Shown: positions 1 to 9,181 of the stretch, in pieces
How the letters are laid out: each line of letters starts with the position of its first letter
Position numbering within the stretch: the stretch's first letter is position 1
From: Sediminibacillus albus
Lineage (GTDB): Bacteria; Bacillota; Bacilli; Bacillales; Amphibacillaceae
Assembly: GCF_900101125.1 (NCBI RefSeq)
Contig: NZ_FNFL01000002.1
Span: 62,001 to 126,000 of the forward strand
Length of the DNA: 64,000 nucleotides
Reading direction: 5' to 3'
Made by a program: the position numbers and the translations under genes
Notes under the pieces: generated by a model
Database searches by the model: none
Seen by the model: the letters and a program-made list of their open reading frames with translations, nothing else
Told to the model about the DNA's origin: nothing

Positions 1-65
1 TTAATAAGACGGATTTTTTTGTTGCCATTATGATAAGAGTATCAGGAATGAAAGGGGATACATAT

Positions 66-1217
66 ATGGCAAACCAAAAACTTGGAATCATTATGAATGG
101 TGTAACGGGCCGGATGGGAACGAACCAGCACCTGGTTCGTTCCATTGTAGCTATCAGAGAACAAGGCGGGGTGGCATTAAGTAATGGCGACACTCTGATG
201 CCGGATCCGATTCTTGTAGGAAGAAACGAAGCGAAATTGAAAAAACTGTCCACTGAATATGGAATAGACCGCTGGAGTACGAATCTGGAAGAGGCGCTTG
301 CGGATGACTATAATGAAATCTACTTTGATTCCCAGACAACAGTAAGACGGGCAGACGATATCCGCCGGGCAGTAAAGGAAGGGAAGCATATTTATTGTGA
401 GAAACCAACGGCAACTAGTGTGGAAGAATCTCTGGAACTGGCTAAGCTGGCCAAAGAGGCGGGCGTGAAAAATGGCGTTGTCCAGGACAAACTGTTCCTG
501 CCTGGTTTATTAAAATTACAAAGACTGATTGATGCAGGCTTTTTCGGAAAAATTTTATCCGTGCGGATGGAGTTTGGCTACTGGGTGTTTGAAGGCGACT
601 GGCAGGAGGGGCAGCGTCCTTCCTGGAACTACCGTGAAGAAGATGGCGGTGGAATTATTGTCGATATGTTCGCCCACTGGCGTTATGTAATTGATAACTT
701 ATTCGGACCGATCCGTTCCGTTTCATGTCTGGGTGCCACCCATATTCCGGAACGTATCGATGAAAAGGGCAAACCGTATACGTGTACAGCGGATGACGCT
801 GCATATGGCACATTTGAATTAGAGGACGGCATTATTGTTCAGGCAAACTCTTCATGGGCCGTAAGAGTCAACCGGGATGATCTATTAACGATTCAAGTTG
901 ATGGTACAGAGGGAAGCGCTGTGGCTGGGCTTCGTGATTGCAAAACCCAGCATCGCGTGAACACTCCGAAGCCGGTCTGGAACCCAGATATTCAAAATCC
1001 GCATGATTTTCTTGCCCAGTGGGAAGAGGTTCCTGATAACCAAGTATTTGATAATGGCTTTAAAGTACAGTGGGAGTTGTTCCTGAAGCATGTGTTCGCT
1101 GATGAACCTTTTCCTTGGGACTTATTGGAAGGCGCTAAAGGTACGCAATTATCTGATCTAGGTTTGAAATCCTGGAAAGAAAGATGCTGGGTCGATGTAC
1201 CAGACTTGCATGTATAG
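66..1217 (+). CDS. Gfo/Idh/MocA family NAD(P)-dependent oxidoreductase
   Basis: Predicted cytoplasmic NAD(P)-dependent sugar or polyol dehydrogenase of about 383 residues, the usual family length. An N-terminal Rossmann fold (LGIIMNGVTGRMG) is followed by the family hallmark CEKP, whose lysine normally sits at the active site, and a C-terminal substrate domain with the GGGIIVDMFAHW segment. The reading frame opens further upstream at 30, but the ATG at 66 has an AAAGGGGA ribosome binding site 7-8 bases before it, so I start there. It lies 12 bp before a DUF993 protein and shares an operon with it and with a TIM-barrel isomerase; the operon promoter lies outside the window. The substrate cannot be read from sequence. 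Confidence 0.9.
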   Translation: MANQKLGIIMNGVTGRMGTNQHLVRSIVAIREQGGVALSNGDTLMPDPILVGRNEAKLKKLSTEYGIDRWSTNLEEALADDYNEIYFDSQTTVRRADDIRRAVKEGKHIYCEKPTATSVEESLELAKLAKEAGVKNGVVQDKLFLPGLLKLQRLIDAGFFGKILSVRMEFGYWVFEGDWQEGQRPSWNYREEDGGGIIVDMFAHWRYVIDNLFGPIRSVSCLGATHIPERIDEKGKPYTCTADDAAYGTFELEDGIIVQANSSWAVRVNRDDLLTIQVDGTEGSAVAGLRDCKTQHRVNTPKPVWNPDIQNPHDFLAQWEEVPDNQVFDNGFKVQWELFLKHVFADEPFPWDLLEGAKGTQLSDLGLKSWKERCWVDVPDLHV

Positions 1218-1229
1218 GAGGGGCTACGA

Positions 1230-2426
1230 ATGGTTGGCAAATTAATATTACCTGGTGAGGGCCGGACGCTTTACAGCTATCAGCCGAGAGATGCCGCCCC
1301 TTTTCATATCCCGAATGGAAAAACCCTTAATAGCCGTACGGCGTTTTCTGCCGCCCATGTCGTGGCGGACCCTTTAGCGGACACAGACCCGCTGTCAGAC
1401 GGGCAAATCGATTGGGACACAACTATGGCATACAGACACCACTTATGGTCGTTAGGGCTGTCGGTAGCGGAAGCGATGGATACCGCCCAGCGTGGGATGG
1501 GGCTGAGTTGGAGCAGGGCGAAAGAGCTTATCCACCGTTCGGTCAAGGAAGCAAAAGCAGTCGGCGGCAGGATTGCCAGCGGTGCCGGAACAGATCAGTT
1601 AGCTCCAGTACCTGAAGTAACTCTGGAGGATGTCGAAGCTGCTTACGAAGAGCAGTGCGGGTTTGTCGAAAAGGAGGGCAGCCAGGTTATCCTAATGGCC
1701 AGCAGAGCGTTAGCTGCTTGTGCCAAAGGGCCGGACGATTATGTTTGTGTATATAACAGGGTGTTAAGCAATGTTTCCCAGCCGGTTATTCTCCACTGGC
1801 TTGGTGATATGTTTGACCCATCCTTACAAGGATACTGGGGACACCGGAATTTGGATGAAGCGATGGATGTCTGCCTGGGTATTATTCGAGAGAATGAAAC
1901 GAAAGTGGATGGAATAAAAATATCCTTGCTGGATGCAGACAAAGAAATTAAGATGCGGCGCCTGCTTCCTGGAAGTGTCCGTATGTATACAGGCGACGAT
2001 TTTAATTATCCGGCATTAATCAAGGGAGACGAGCAAGGATATAGCCATGCGCTGCTTGGTATTTTTGACGCAATAGCTCCGGCAGCGGCATCTGCTCTTC
2101 ATGCTTTGGAGGAAGGAAACCTAACAGCCTATGATTCGATTCTTGATAAAACGGTTCCGCTTGCCAGGCATATTTTCCAAAAACCTACCTTTTCCTATAA
2201 AACAGGAGTTGTGTTCATGGCTTATTTAAATAACCATCAGCCTCATTTCCGGATGATTGGCGGGATGGAGAGCGCGCGCTCCATTACACATCTTGCTGAC
2301 TTATTTGTGCTGGCAGATCAGGCAGGATTATTGGAAGAACCGGAGCTGGCGGCAGAACGGATGAAGATTGTCCTGGCACAAGCAGGGATTGAACAGGGGG
2401 ATAAGCAATGGATGATAAAGGCTTAA
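1230..2426 (+). CDS. DUF993 / dihydrodipicolinate synthase-like TIM-barrel protein
   Basis: A 398-residue protein recognisable as the DUF993 family, distantly related to class I aldolases of the DapA type. The segment VDGIKISLLD (about residues 224-233) carries a lysine where DapA-type enzymes form a Schiff base. By family it could act as an aldolase or lyase on a keto-sugar acid, but no member's reaction is known to me. It starts 12 bp after the oxidoreductase and overlaps the following isomerase gene by 19 bp, so the three are probably translationally coupled and work on one pathway. The function is inferred; the family call is fairly secure. Confidence 0.82.
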   Translation: MVGKLILPGEGRTLYSYQPRDAAPFHIPNGKTLNSRTAFSAAHVVADPLADTDPLSDGQIDWDTTMAYRHHLWSLGLSVAEAMDTAQRGMGLSWSRAKELIHRSVKEAKAVGGRIASGAGTDQLAPVPEVTLEDVEAAYEEQCGFVEKEGSQVILMASRALAACAKGPDDYVCVYNRVLSNVSQPVILHWLGDMFDPSLQGYWGHRNLDEAMDVCLGIIRENETKVDGIKISLLDADKEIKMRRLLPGSVRMYTGDDFNYPALIKGDEQGYSHALLGIFDAIAPAAASALHALEEGNLTAYDSILDKTVPLARHIFQKPTFSYKTGVVFMAYLNNHQPHFRMIGGMESARSITHLADLFVLADQAGLLEEPELAAERMKIVLAQAGIEQGDKQWMIKA

Positions 2427-3229
2427 TGGAGAAACTAAGTTTAAACCAGATTACAACCGAACAGTGGGGAGTGCAGGAGGCTGTCGATGGCTGTGTCCGT
2501 GCAGAAATCCCCTGGATATCGGTGTGGAGGCACAAAGTAGCAGAAATCGGCTTACAGGAAAGTAAACGAATCCTCCAGGCTTCTGGGATGAAGGTGTCGA
2601 GTCTATGCCGGGGCGGCATGTTCCCGGCAGCGACTGCCAGGGAAAGGGAAGAGCGCCTTGAGGATAACCGGCGGGCGGTTGAAGAAGCAGCCGAGCTTGG
2701 GACAGATACACTTGTACTCGTTTGCGGGCCTGGTCCTGACCGGGATATTGATACATCAAGAAAATGGGTGGCAGATGGAATTGACAAGCTTGTGCCGTTT
2801 GCCCAGTCTTATGGTGTAAAGCTGGGAATTGAGCCGCTGCACCCGATGTATGCAGCTGACCGTTCCGTCATCTCCACCTTAGGTCAGGCAAATACGATTG
2901 CCGAACAATACCATCCTGGCCAGGTTGGGGTTGTTGTCGATGTCTTTCATGTCTGGTGGGATCCGGAGTTATACCAACAAATCGAACGGGCAAGCAGCAG
3001 AATCGTTGGTTTCCATGTTTCCGATTGGGTCGTTCCGGTTCCGGATATGTTCAAAGGCAGGGGAATGATGGGGGACGGTGTGATAGAAATCAACCGGATT
3101 CGACAAGCTGTACAAACGGCCGGATACCATGGTCCAATCGAAGTGGAAATAATCAATCAGGCGATTTGGGATCGAAAAGGGAATGAGGTTTTGCACGAAA
3201 TAAAAGAACGTTACCAGCAGCATGTATAA
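2408..3229 (+). CDS. sugar phosphate isomerase/epimerase family TIM-barrel protein
   Basis: A 273-residue cytoplasmic protein of the xylose-isomerase-like TIM-barrel superfamily (AP_endonuc_2 fold). Typical metal-site segments are present: LGIEPLHP (Glu and His), VGVVVDVFHVWWDP (Asp and His), GFHVSDW and a late IEVEI (Glu). The start at 2408 follows AGGGGG by about 7 bases and lies inside the preceding DUF993 gene; an in-frame ATG at 2426 is a weaker alternative. Members interconvert ketoses, or act as keto-glycoside lyases when paired with Gfo/Idh/MocA oxidoreductases. That pairing is exactly what is found here. Confidence 0.85.
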   Translation: MDDKGLMEKLSLNQITTEQWGVQEAVDGCVRAEIPWISVWRHKVAEIGLQESKRILQASGMKVSSLCRGGMFPAATAREREERLEDNRRAVEEAAELGTDTLVLVCGPGPDRDIDTSRKWVADGIDKLVPFAQSYGVKLGIEPLHPMYAADRSVISTLGQANTIAEQYHPGQVGVVVDVFHVWWDPELYQQIERASSRIVGFHVSDWVVPVPDMFKGRGMMGDGVIEINRIRQAVQTAGYHGPIEVEIINQAIWDRKGNEVLHEIKERYQQHV

Positions 3230-3250
3230 GGTTCTAGTCGTGTTGAAAAA

Positions 3251-3310
3251 GGCTCTATAAAGGCAGCCCTAAATAGGCCGCCCTATAGGGTCTTTATATG
3301 ACGTTTTTTA
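3251..3310 (+). terminator. possible rho-independent terminator after the isomerase gene
   Basis: GGCTCTATA at 3251-3259 can pair, with two G-U pairs, with TATAGGGTC at 3284-3292. The loop is interrupted and a T-rich stretch (TCTTTATATGACGTTTTTT) follows. The stem is weak and long-looped, so the call is tentative, but it sits where the upstream operon should end. Confidence 0.4.
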
Positions 3311-3398
3311 ATGCTAGTCTGTAAGTCCCGTTTCCCGCGCACACAAATCAATTGAATCCAACTATATAACTGTTTTTTGACGAATCGTGGGGGAAAAG

Positions 3399-3454
3399 TT
3401 GAGAGATTTTTGTTGCCTCCTATATAATGAACTCAATAAATGTAAGCGCTTTAA
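3399..3454 (+). promoter_or_regulatory. promoter with CcpA cre site for the GH92 gene
   Basis: A sigma-A-like promoter, TTGAGA (3399-3404), 18-bp spacer and TATAAT (3423-3428), precedes TGTAAGCGCTTTAA (3441-3454). The latter matches the cre consensus TGWAANCGNTNWCA with one mismatch. The cre lies just downstream of the expected transcription start, a position where CcpA blocks transcription. This predicts glucose repression of the mannosidase. The rest of 3230-3546 holds no gene. Confidence 0.7.
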
Positions 3455-3546
3455 ATGGCGGCCGGGGAGGTGATCGTCAGCATGGTTTAGTAACACTGGA
3501 ATAACTGAAAAACTATTAAAAGCAATAATTAGGGGAGGGTGAGTAT

Positions 3547-6500
3547 ATGAAACGAATTTATTTTTCGAGGAATTTTTCAGCATTATTAATTTTTGTTTTA
3601 ATCGTACAAATGGCCTCTGTTCCAGCAGTAAATAAAGTGAAGGCAGAAGAAGCCGGACAAACAGATTTCTATACGTCTTTTGAAGAGGATGAACCACAGC
3701 TGGACTGGGAAAATGCCTTAGAGGTTGTCGATGGGGAAGAAAAGGTTTCGGGTGTAACAGGGGAGGTGCCCTATGACGGTATTCAAGGAGATATTACCCC
3801 GCTAGTAGAAGAGGTGGCCGCCAGTGCGGAAAACGAGCCCAATGAAACAGCTGCTCATTTAATTGATCGCAGCAGCCAGTCCAAATGGCTGGCATTCGAA
3901 CCAACAGCCTGGATTGAAATGAGGTTCGCTGACCCGCAAAAAGTCATAAAATATGCGTTCACTTCTGCTAATGACGCTCCTGGAAGGGATCCGCAAAACT
4001 GGACAGTTTACGGTTCCAATGATGGGGAGGATTGGACAGAACTGGATGTTCGCACCGATCAGGAGTTTGAAGATCGCTTTCAAAGGAAAGTTTTTGAATT
4101 TGAAAATGATGAAGCCTATACACTTTATCGTTTTGATATAACAAAAAATGCAGGTGACGGACTGACGCAATTAGCAGAGATTGCTCTGTCAAACGGGCAA
4201 GATGTTGAACAGCCGGAGTTATCCTCAGGTATGAAATCGTATTTGGGTGATGGACCAAACAGAAGCTATACAGGGAAAACGAATGCCGGCTGGTCGGGTG
4301 GTAATGCTTTGGCGTACGAAGGCACACATAACCCGGAAGATAGAGCTTTTTCTTACAATAAAGTGCTTGATGTAAATATAGATATTACTTCTCAGTCAAA
4401 ACTCTCCTATTATTTACACCCTCAATTTATGGATGATGCACAACTGGATTATTCAAGCACCTATGTGGCGGTTGATCTGGCGTTCACGGATGGGACATAT
4501 CTTAGTGAACTCGGAGCAACGGATCAGCATGGCATTGAATTGACTCCGCAGGCTCAAGGTAATTCGAAAACAGTTTATGCAAATCAATGGAACTATAAAT
4601 CTGCTGAAATTGGTACTGTTGCAGAAGGGAAAACAGTAGACCGTATTCTAGTTGCCTATGATAATCCGGAGGGCCCGGGTGTGTTTGCAGGAAGTATTGA
4701 TGACATTAAAATTGAAGGAAACCCGGAGGAAGCCACATATGAGAGTCCGGTAGATTATGTGAATATATTACGAGGAACCAATTCCAATTCTACTTTTTCC
4801 CGGGGAAATAACTTTCCGGCTGTCGCTGTCCCACATGGATTTAACTTTTGGGCGCCGGTAACCGATGCCGGTTCGACAAGCTGGCTGTATTCCTATCAAC
4901 AGGCGAACAACTCGGATAATCTGCCAGAATTGGAGGCATTTTCTCTGAGCCATGAGACAAGCCCGTGGATGGGGGACCGGCAGACATTCCAAGTCATGCC
5001 TTCCGCCGATGAACAACCTAGTGCGGATCGTGACGAGCGGGCACTAGCGTTTAAGCATGAAAACGAGATAGCTAAACCGCACTATTACAGTGTCGAATTT
5101 GAGAATGGCATTCAAACGGAAATGACTCCGACAAACCGGGCGGCCATGTTCCGTTTCACGTTCACTGGCGATAATGCCAATCTTATTTTTGACAATGTCA
5201 ATAACAACGGCGGTTTAACGCTTGACCCGGATAACCGGACAATCAGCGGTTATACCGATGTAAAAAGCGGTCTTTCCACAGGTGCAACCCGGATGTTTGT
5301 TTATGCGACCTTTGATAAAGAAGTGACCGCAAGCGGGAAATTAACCGGTGAAAATAGAGACAATGTTTCCGGTTATTATGGTTTTAATGTTTCTGAAGAT
5401 AAAACGGTGACGATGAAAATTGCCACCTCTTTGCTTAGCTTAGAACAAGCAGAAAAAAATCTGGCACAGGATATTAAGCAAGAAGACACCTTTGATCGTT
5501 TAAAAGAACAGGCAAAACGAGCATGGGAGGAAAAGCTGAATATCATCGAGGTGGAAGGAGCTAGCAAGGATGAGTTGACTACGTTGTACTCCAATATGTA
5601 CCGCCTGTTCCTGTATCCAAATGTCGGCTACGAAAACACTGGCACAACAGAAGATCCGACATATCAATATGCCAGTTCCTTTTCCGAGCCAACCGGAGAC
5701 AATACAGCAACGGAAACAGGAGCAAAAGTGGTCAATGGCAAGGTATATGTCAACAATGGTTTTTGGGACACGTACCGGACATCTTGGCCCGCATACTCCT
5801 TGTTGACACCTACCCAGGCTGGAGAAATGATAGACGGTTTCGTCCAGCAGTATAAAGATGGCGGATGGATATCGCGTTGGTCGTCTCCAGGCTATGCGAA
5901 CTTGATGGTCGGCACCAGCTCAGACGTGGCATTTGCCGATGCCTATCTTAAAGGGGTAACCAATTTTGATGTCGATGCCTTCTATGAGTCAGCGATTAAA
6001 AATGCTGCCGTCCGAAGCGACGATGACAGCGTTGGCCGTAAAGGGCTCGCCTCGTCGATTTTCGACCGTTATACCAATACGGCTACCGGGGAAGGCATGT
6101 CGTGGGCAATGGATGGGTATATCAACGATTTTGCGATCGCCAATATTGCCGAAAATCTGGCAGAAAAAACTGGAAAGGATAACTATGAAACAGATGCCGC
6201 CTACTATAAAGAGCGGGCGGGCAATTACGAGGAAATGTTCAATCAAGAGGCAGGCTTCTTTATGGGCCGCAATCCTTCGGGAGCATGGCGGGCCGATGCT
6301 GAATCGTTCAATCCGGCAGAGTGGGGCGGTGACTACACAGAAACAAATGCCTGGAATATGGCTTTTCACGTGCCGCAGGATGGACAAGGCCTTGCCAATT
6401 TATATGGTGGGAGAGCAGGACTGGCTGACAAGCTGGACCAGTTTTTCTCTACTAAAGAAACAGCAGCGCACCCGGGGCATTATGGCGGGGTGATTCACGA

Positions 6501-8670
6501 AATGCGCGAGGCGAGAGATGTCCGCATGGGAATGTATGGTCACAGCAATCAGCCGGCACATCATATTCCATATATGTATAACTATGCTGGCCAGCCGGAA
6601 AAAACACAGGAAAAGGTCCGCGAAGTATTATCGCGCCTGTACTTGGGCAGTGAAATCGGACAGGGATATCCAGGCGATGAGGATAATGGTGAAATGTCTG
6701 CATGGTACTTATTCAGTGCTGCCGGTTTCTATCCATTGCAAATGGGATCACCGGAATATGCGATTGGAGCACCGTATTTCGAAAAGATGACCATTCATCT
6801 AGAAAACGGCAAGGACATCGTCATCAACGCTCCTGAGGTAAGTGACAAAAACAAGTACGTGCAAAGTCTGAAAGTAAACGGAGAATCGCATGAACAGCTC
6901 ACACTCAACCATGAGACAATAGCTGATGGGGCGGTCCTTGACTTTGAAATGGGTGATTCTCCATCAAATTGGGGAAAAGGGGAAGAGGCACTTCCAGATT
7001 CGATTACTGATGCGAAAACCGACGGCTCCGTGCTGTCTGTTGATCCGCTTCACGATTTAACGGATAACAACGAAGGAACCACGTATTATTCGGATCAAGG
7101 TACTGCAGATAGGTTGTTTGACAATACTTCCAATACAATGCTATCTCTTGAGAGCGAGGAGCCATGGGTGCAATACAACTTTGCCGGCGATGCTCAACAT
7201 GCGCTGATGTACACTGTTACTTCCGGTCAAGAGCAGCAACAGGATCCTAAGAAGTGGTTATTAATCGGTTCGAATGACGGGGAAGAATGGACCGTGCTTG
7301 ATCGTCGGGAAGAAGAGAAATTTCAATGGCGTAACTTTACCCGTCCGTTCTCGATAGAAAATCCCGGGAAATATCAGTTTTATCGCCTTATCATAAAAGA
7401 TAATGCAGGAGCAGATCAGACGACGATTGGCGAGTTAGAACTGCTTGGTTACGGCGATACAGGAGAACGATTTGCTGATGCAGCCAAGGAAGTAAGCGAC
7501 TTTGCCGCTTCAGGCGATCTTGCGAAACAGCTGGAAAAACAACTGCAGAAAAAGCTCGACCAGTCCCGCAGCCAGTTTGATAAATATCACATGAAACAGT
7601 CGCTTAAGAAGTTGGATGATTTTATCGATAAATTGAATGAAAAATCGTCCGATATTTCGGAGGAAGCAAAGCGCCAGCTAAAAGCGGATGCTAACGTATT
7701 GAGAGAAATGGTCTCAAACTTTGTTGGCCGAGAACCCGCTTCTGGAAAGGGGAAATGGAAATATCGCGATGAAGTTGCCCAAACACCTATCTTCGAGTTT
7801 GCCAGTCTGGAAGCGAATGCCGTCGAACCAGAAGAAGATGCGACGGTATCCGTTAAAGTGAAAAATATCGGTTTAATGGAAGGGGAAAAACAGATTGATA
7901 TTTCCCTTGATGGCGAACTGTTGGAATCAAAGACAGTGGCCTTGGAGCCAGATGAAACCGAAAGGGTCACCTTTACCATCCCGAATGTACCAGCAGGTAT
8001 ACACCAGGTTCAGGTCAACGACTTGTCTACTGTCCTCCATGCTCTTTATGCTGGTCAGCCTGTGTTGGAACTAGGATTCAACGAGGAGAATATCGGCGAT
8101 ATCATTGACAGCTCGGCCTATGGCCACGACGTGTCCGTGAGCGGTAATGCTTCTGGAGCAGAAGGGAAGTTTGGTAAAGCTCTACGCCTGGACGGCGGTT
8201 GGGCTGAAATTCCCCATTCGGCATTACTGAATGGAGGTAAACAGTTGTCGCTCAGTTTTTGGGTAAATCTTGATGATGCTGGCATGGACCAGAAAATCAT
8301 CGGGAAAACATCAATCGGCGACGGCTATGTGGTCGGCGTCGAAGAAGGAATCTATCCAGAGCTGTGGACGGAGACAGGAAGACTCTCCTTTAAAGAAGGG
8401 ACAATTCCATCCCATGAGTGGACCCATCTTGTTTTGACTTGGAAACAAGGTGAGCAGTTTACTGCCTATATGAATGGAGAAAAAGTGACGGAATCTCCAG
8501 CAGGATCCAGTCCCATCGCTGATAATGAAAATGAACTGATTATCGGCGGTGCGCCATGGAATCCAAACTCTTTACAAATGAAAGGCAGCATCGACGAAGT
8601 AAAAATGTATAAGGAGGTACTGAGCGGGGAGGAAGTGAAACAACTGTATCAGAACAATACGATAAACTAA
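3547..8670 (+). CDS. secreted multidomain GH92 alpha-mannosidase (likely alpha-1,2)
   Basis: A 1707-residue exported exo-alpha-mannosidase, more than twice the length of a bare GH92 core. In order: signal peptide (about 1-34), F5/8-type C/CBM32-like domain (about 83-215), GH92 beta-sandwich and (alpha/alpha)6 catalytic domains (about 400-1130), second F5/8-type domain (about 1166-1304), helical segment (1305-1400), CARDB-like beta domain (about 1413-1500) and a C-terminal LamG-like domain (about 1505-1704). Catalytic features fit the calcium-dependent family: E932 in ETNAW (acid), D1044 and D1046 in GDEDNGEMSAWY (base), and H984-E985 in IHEM, a pair linked in the literature I recall to alpha-1,2 linkage preference. 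There is no LPXTG or SLH anchor, so it is probably released or glycan-bound. Its own promoter carries a cre site. Yeast-mannan-like or N-glycan substrates are plausible. Confidence 0.93.
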   Translation: MKRIYFSRNFSALLIFVLIVQMASVPAVNKVKAEEAGQTDFYTSFEEDEPQLDWENALEVVDGEEKVSGVTGEVPYDGIQGDITPLVEEVAASAENEPNETAAHLIDRSSQSKWLAFEPTAWIEMRFADPQKVIKYAFTSANDAPGRDPQNWTVYGSNDGEDWTELDVRTDQEFEDRFQRKVFEFENDEAYTLYRFDITKNAGDGLTQLAEIALSNGQDVEQPELSSGMKSYLGDGPNRSYTGKTNAGWSGGNALAYEGTHNPEDRAFSYNKVLDVNIDITSQSKLSYYLHPQFMDDAQLDYSSTYVAVDLAFTDGTYLSELGATDQHGIELTPQAQGNSKTVYANQWNYKSAEIGTVAEGKTVDRILVAYDNPEGPGVFAGSIDDIKIEGNPEEATYESPVDYVNILRGTNSNSTFSRGNNFPAVAVPHGFNFWAPVTDAGSTSWLYSYQQANNSDNLPELEAFSLSHETSPWMGDRQTFQVMPSADEQPSADRDERALAFKHENEIAKPHYYSVEFENGIQTEMTPTNRAAMFRFTFTGDNANLIFDNVNNNGGLTLDPDNRTISGYTDVKSGLSTGATRMFVYATFDKEVTASGKLTGENRDNVSGYYGFNVSEDKTVTMKIATSLLSLEQAEKNLAQDIKQEDTFDRLKEQAKRAWEEKLNIIEVEGASKDELTTLYSNMYRLFLYPNVGYENTGTTEDPTYQYASSFSEPTGDNTATETGAKVVNGKVYVNNGFWDTYRTSWPAYSLLTPTQAGEMIDGFVQQYKDGGWISRWSSPGYANLMVGTSSDVAFADAYLKGVTNFDVDAFYESAIKNAAVRSDDDSVGRKGLASSIFDRYTNTATGEGMSWAMDGYINDFAIANIAENLAEKTGKDNYETDAAYYKERAGNYEEMFNQEAGFFMGRNPSGAWRADAESFNPAEWGGDYTETNAWNMAFHVPQDGQGLANLYGGRAGLADKLDQFFSTKETAAHPGHYGGVIHEMREARDVRMGMYGHSNQPAHHIPYMYNYAGQPEKTQEKVREVLSRLYLGSEIGQGYPGDEDNGEMSAWYLFSAAGFYPLQMGSPEYAIGAPYFEKMTIHLENGKDIVINAPEVSDKNKYVQSLKVNGESHEQLTLNHETIADGAVLDFEMGDSPSNWGKGEEALPDSITDAKTDGSVLSVDPLHDLTDNNEGTTYYSDQGTADRLFDNTSNTMLSLESEEPWVQYNFAGDAQHALMYTVTSGQEQQQDPKKWLLIGSNDGEEWTVLDRREEEKFQWRNFTRPFSIENPGKYQFYRLIIKDNAGADQTTIGELELLGYGDTGERFADAAKEVSDFAASGDLAKQLEKQLQKKLDQSRSQFDKYHMKQSLKKLDDFIDKLNEKSSDISEEAKRQLKADANVLREMVSNFVGREPASGKGKWKYRDEVAQTPIFEFASLEANAVEPEEDATVSVKVKNIGLMEGEKQIDISLDGELLESKTVALEPDETERVTFTIPNVPAGIHQVQVNDLSTVLHALYAGQPVLELGFNEENIGDIIDSSAYGHDVSVSGNASGAEGKFGKALRLDGGWAEIPHSALLNGGKQLSLSFWVNLDDAGMDQKIIGKTSIGDGYVVGVEEGIYPELWTETGRLSFKEGTIPSHEWTHLVLTWKQGEQFTAYMNGEKVTESPAGSSPIADNENELIIGGAPWNPNSLQMKGSIDEVKMYKEVLSGEEVKQLYQNNTIN

Positions 8671-8723
8671 TCTTTTAAAACCACTTCATAGATTGCTTAG
8701 AGAGCTTTAACGAATATTACTTG

Positions 8724-8762
8724 AAAAGGGGCTGTCCCATTAGTCATGGGGCAGCCTTTGTT
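8724..8762 (+). terminator. terminator after the GH92 gene
   Basis: GGCTGTCCCA (8730-8739) pairs with TGGGGCAGCC (8747-8756) with one G-U pair, followed by a short T-rich TTTGTT. It ends the single-gene GH92 transcript. Confidence 0.7.
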
Positions 8763-8879
8763 AATAAAGAGATGGGGATTTTCCGTTTCGACAGGCATTT
8801 TTAGTCTGCTATCGTTTTTTTCTGATTGTTCATTCTGCAACTATCTCATTATTTCTGCCTGAAATTGCGTTGAATTATA

Positions 8880-9060
8880 TCCAAGAAGACAGTAGCGACA
8901 GGTGGTATGTGAGCTCGATAGTAGAACAATCCAGCTAGCATAGGCAACCTACGAAACTCTAGTAGGAACAGCAGGTGCCTGAAGCCGTGCCCACGGAAAG
9001 CGAACTATGGTACCGAAGCGAACCAAAGCACTAATTAAGAAAAAAGAGTAACTTAGATCG
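8880..9060. repeat. decayed copy of a Bacillaceae intergenic repeat
   Basis: The 499-bp gap 8671-9169 has no gene. Its central part, especially about 8955-9050 with GGTGCCTGAAGCCGTGCC and CGGAAAGCGAACTATGGTAC, resembles the intergenic GC-richer repeat seen more completely at 34996-35588 and in part at 52094-52143. Recognition rests on the GCGGAAAGCG-like core and the flanking wording, which I know from many Bacillaceae intergenic regions. The outer limits are uncertain. Confidence 0.5.
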
Positions 9061-9074
9061 TTAGGAAGCTCAAC

Positions 9075-9102
9075 GACGCACTGTTTCGAGTGTGTCTTTT
9101 TT
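9075..9102 (+). terminator. hairpin with T-run, end of intergenic region
   Basis: GACGCACT (9075-9082) pairs with AGTGTGTC (9089-9096) with one G-U pair, followed by six T. No gene ends here, so it may terminate read-through or a short transcript from the preceding repeat. Confidence 0.6.
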
Positions 9103-9111
9103 ATGTTGAAA

Positions 9112-9141
9112 TTGCTTTCTCACAGAAAGGAAAATTATGTT
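9112..9141 (+). promoter_or_regulatory. candidate promoter of the ABC transporter operon
   Basis: TTGCTT (9112-9117), 18 bp, TATGTT (9136-9141). The -10 surroundings (AAGGAAAATTATGTTAAGG) recur almost unchanged at 18766-18784 in front of a decayed copy of the ATPase start, which supports the idea that this block is a duplicated promoter and leader. Confidence 0.45.
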
Positions 9142-9181
9142 AAGGTAAAAGTACATATTTGTTAAGAAGGTGATGGTGAAC

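Noticed and set aside
885-1240. Antisense open frames over the first oxidoreductase gene.
   Set aside because: They are shadows of a strongly coding plus-strand gene, with no ribosome binding sites or family features.
6541-6564. Gln1002 in the GH92 NQPAHH motif looked like loss of a catalytic glutamate (many homologues have NEP), suggesting a mannosyl-phosphate hydrolase.
   Set aside because: The spacing to D1044/D1046 places the acid at E932 in ETNAW, which is intact, and the H984-E985 specificity pair is also present. Gln1002 belongs to a separate motif that varies in the family.
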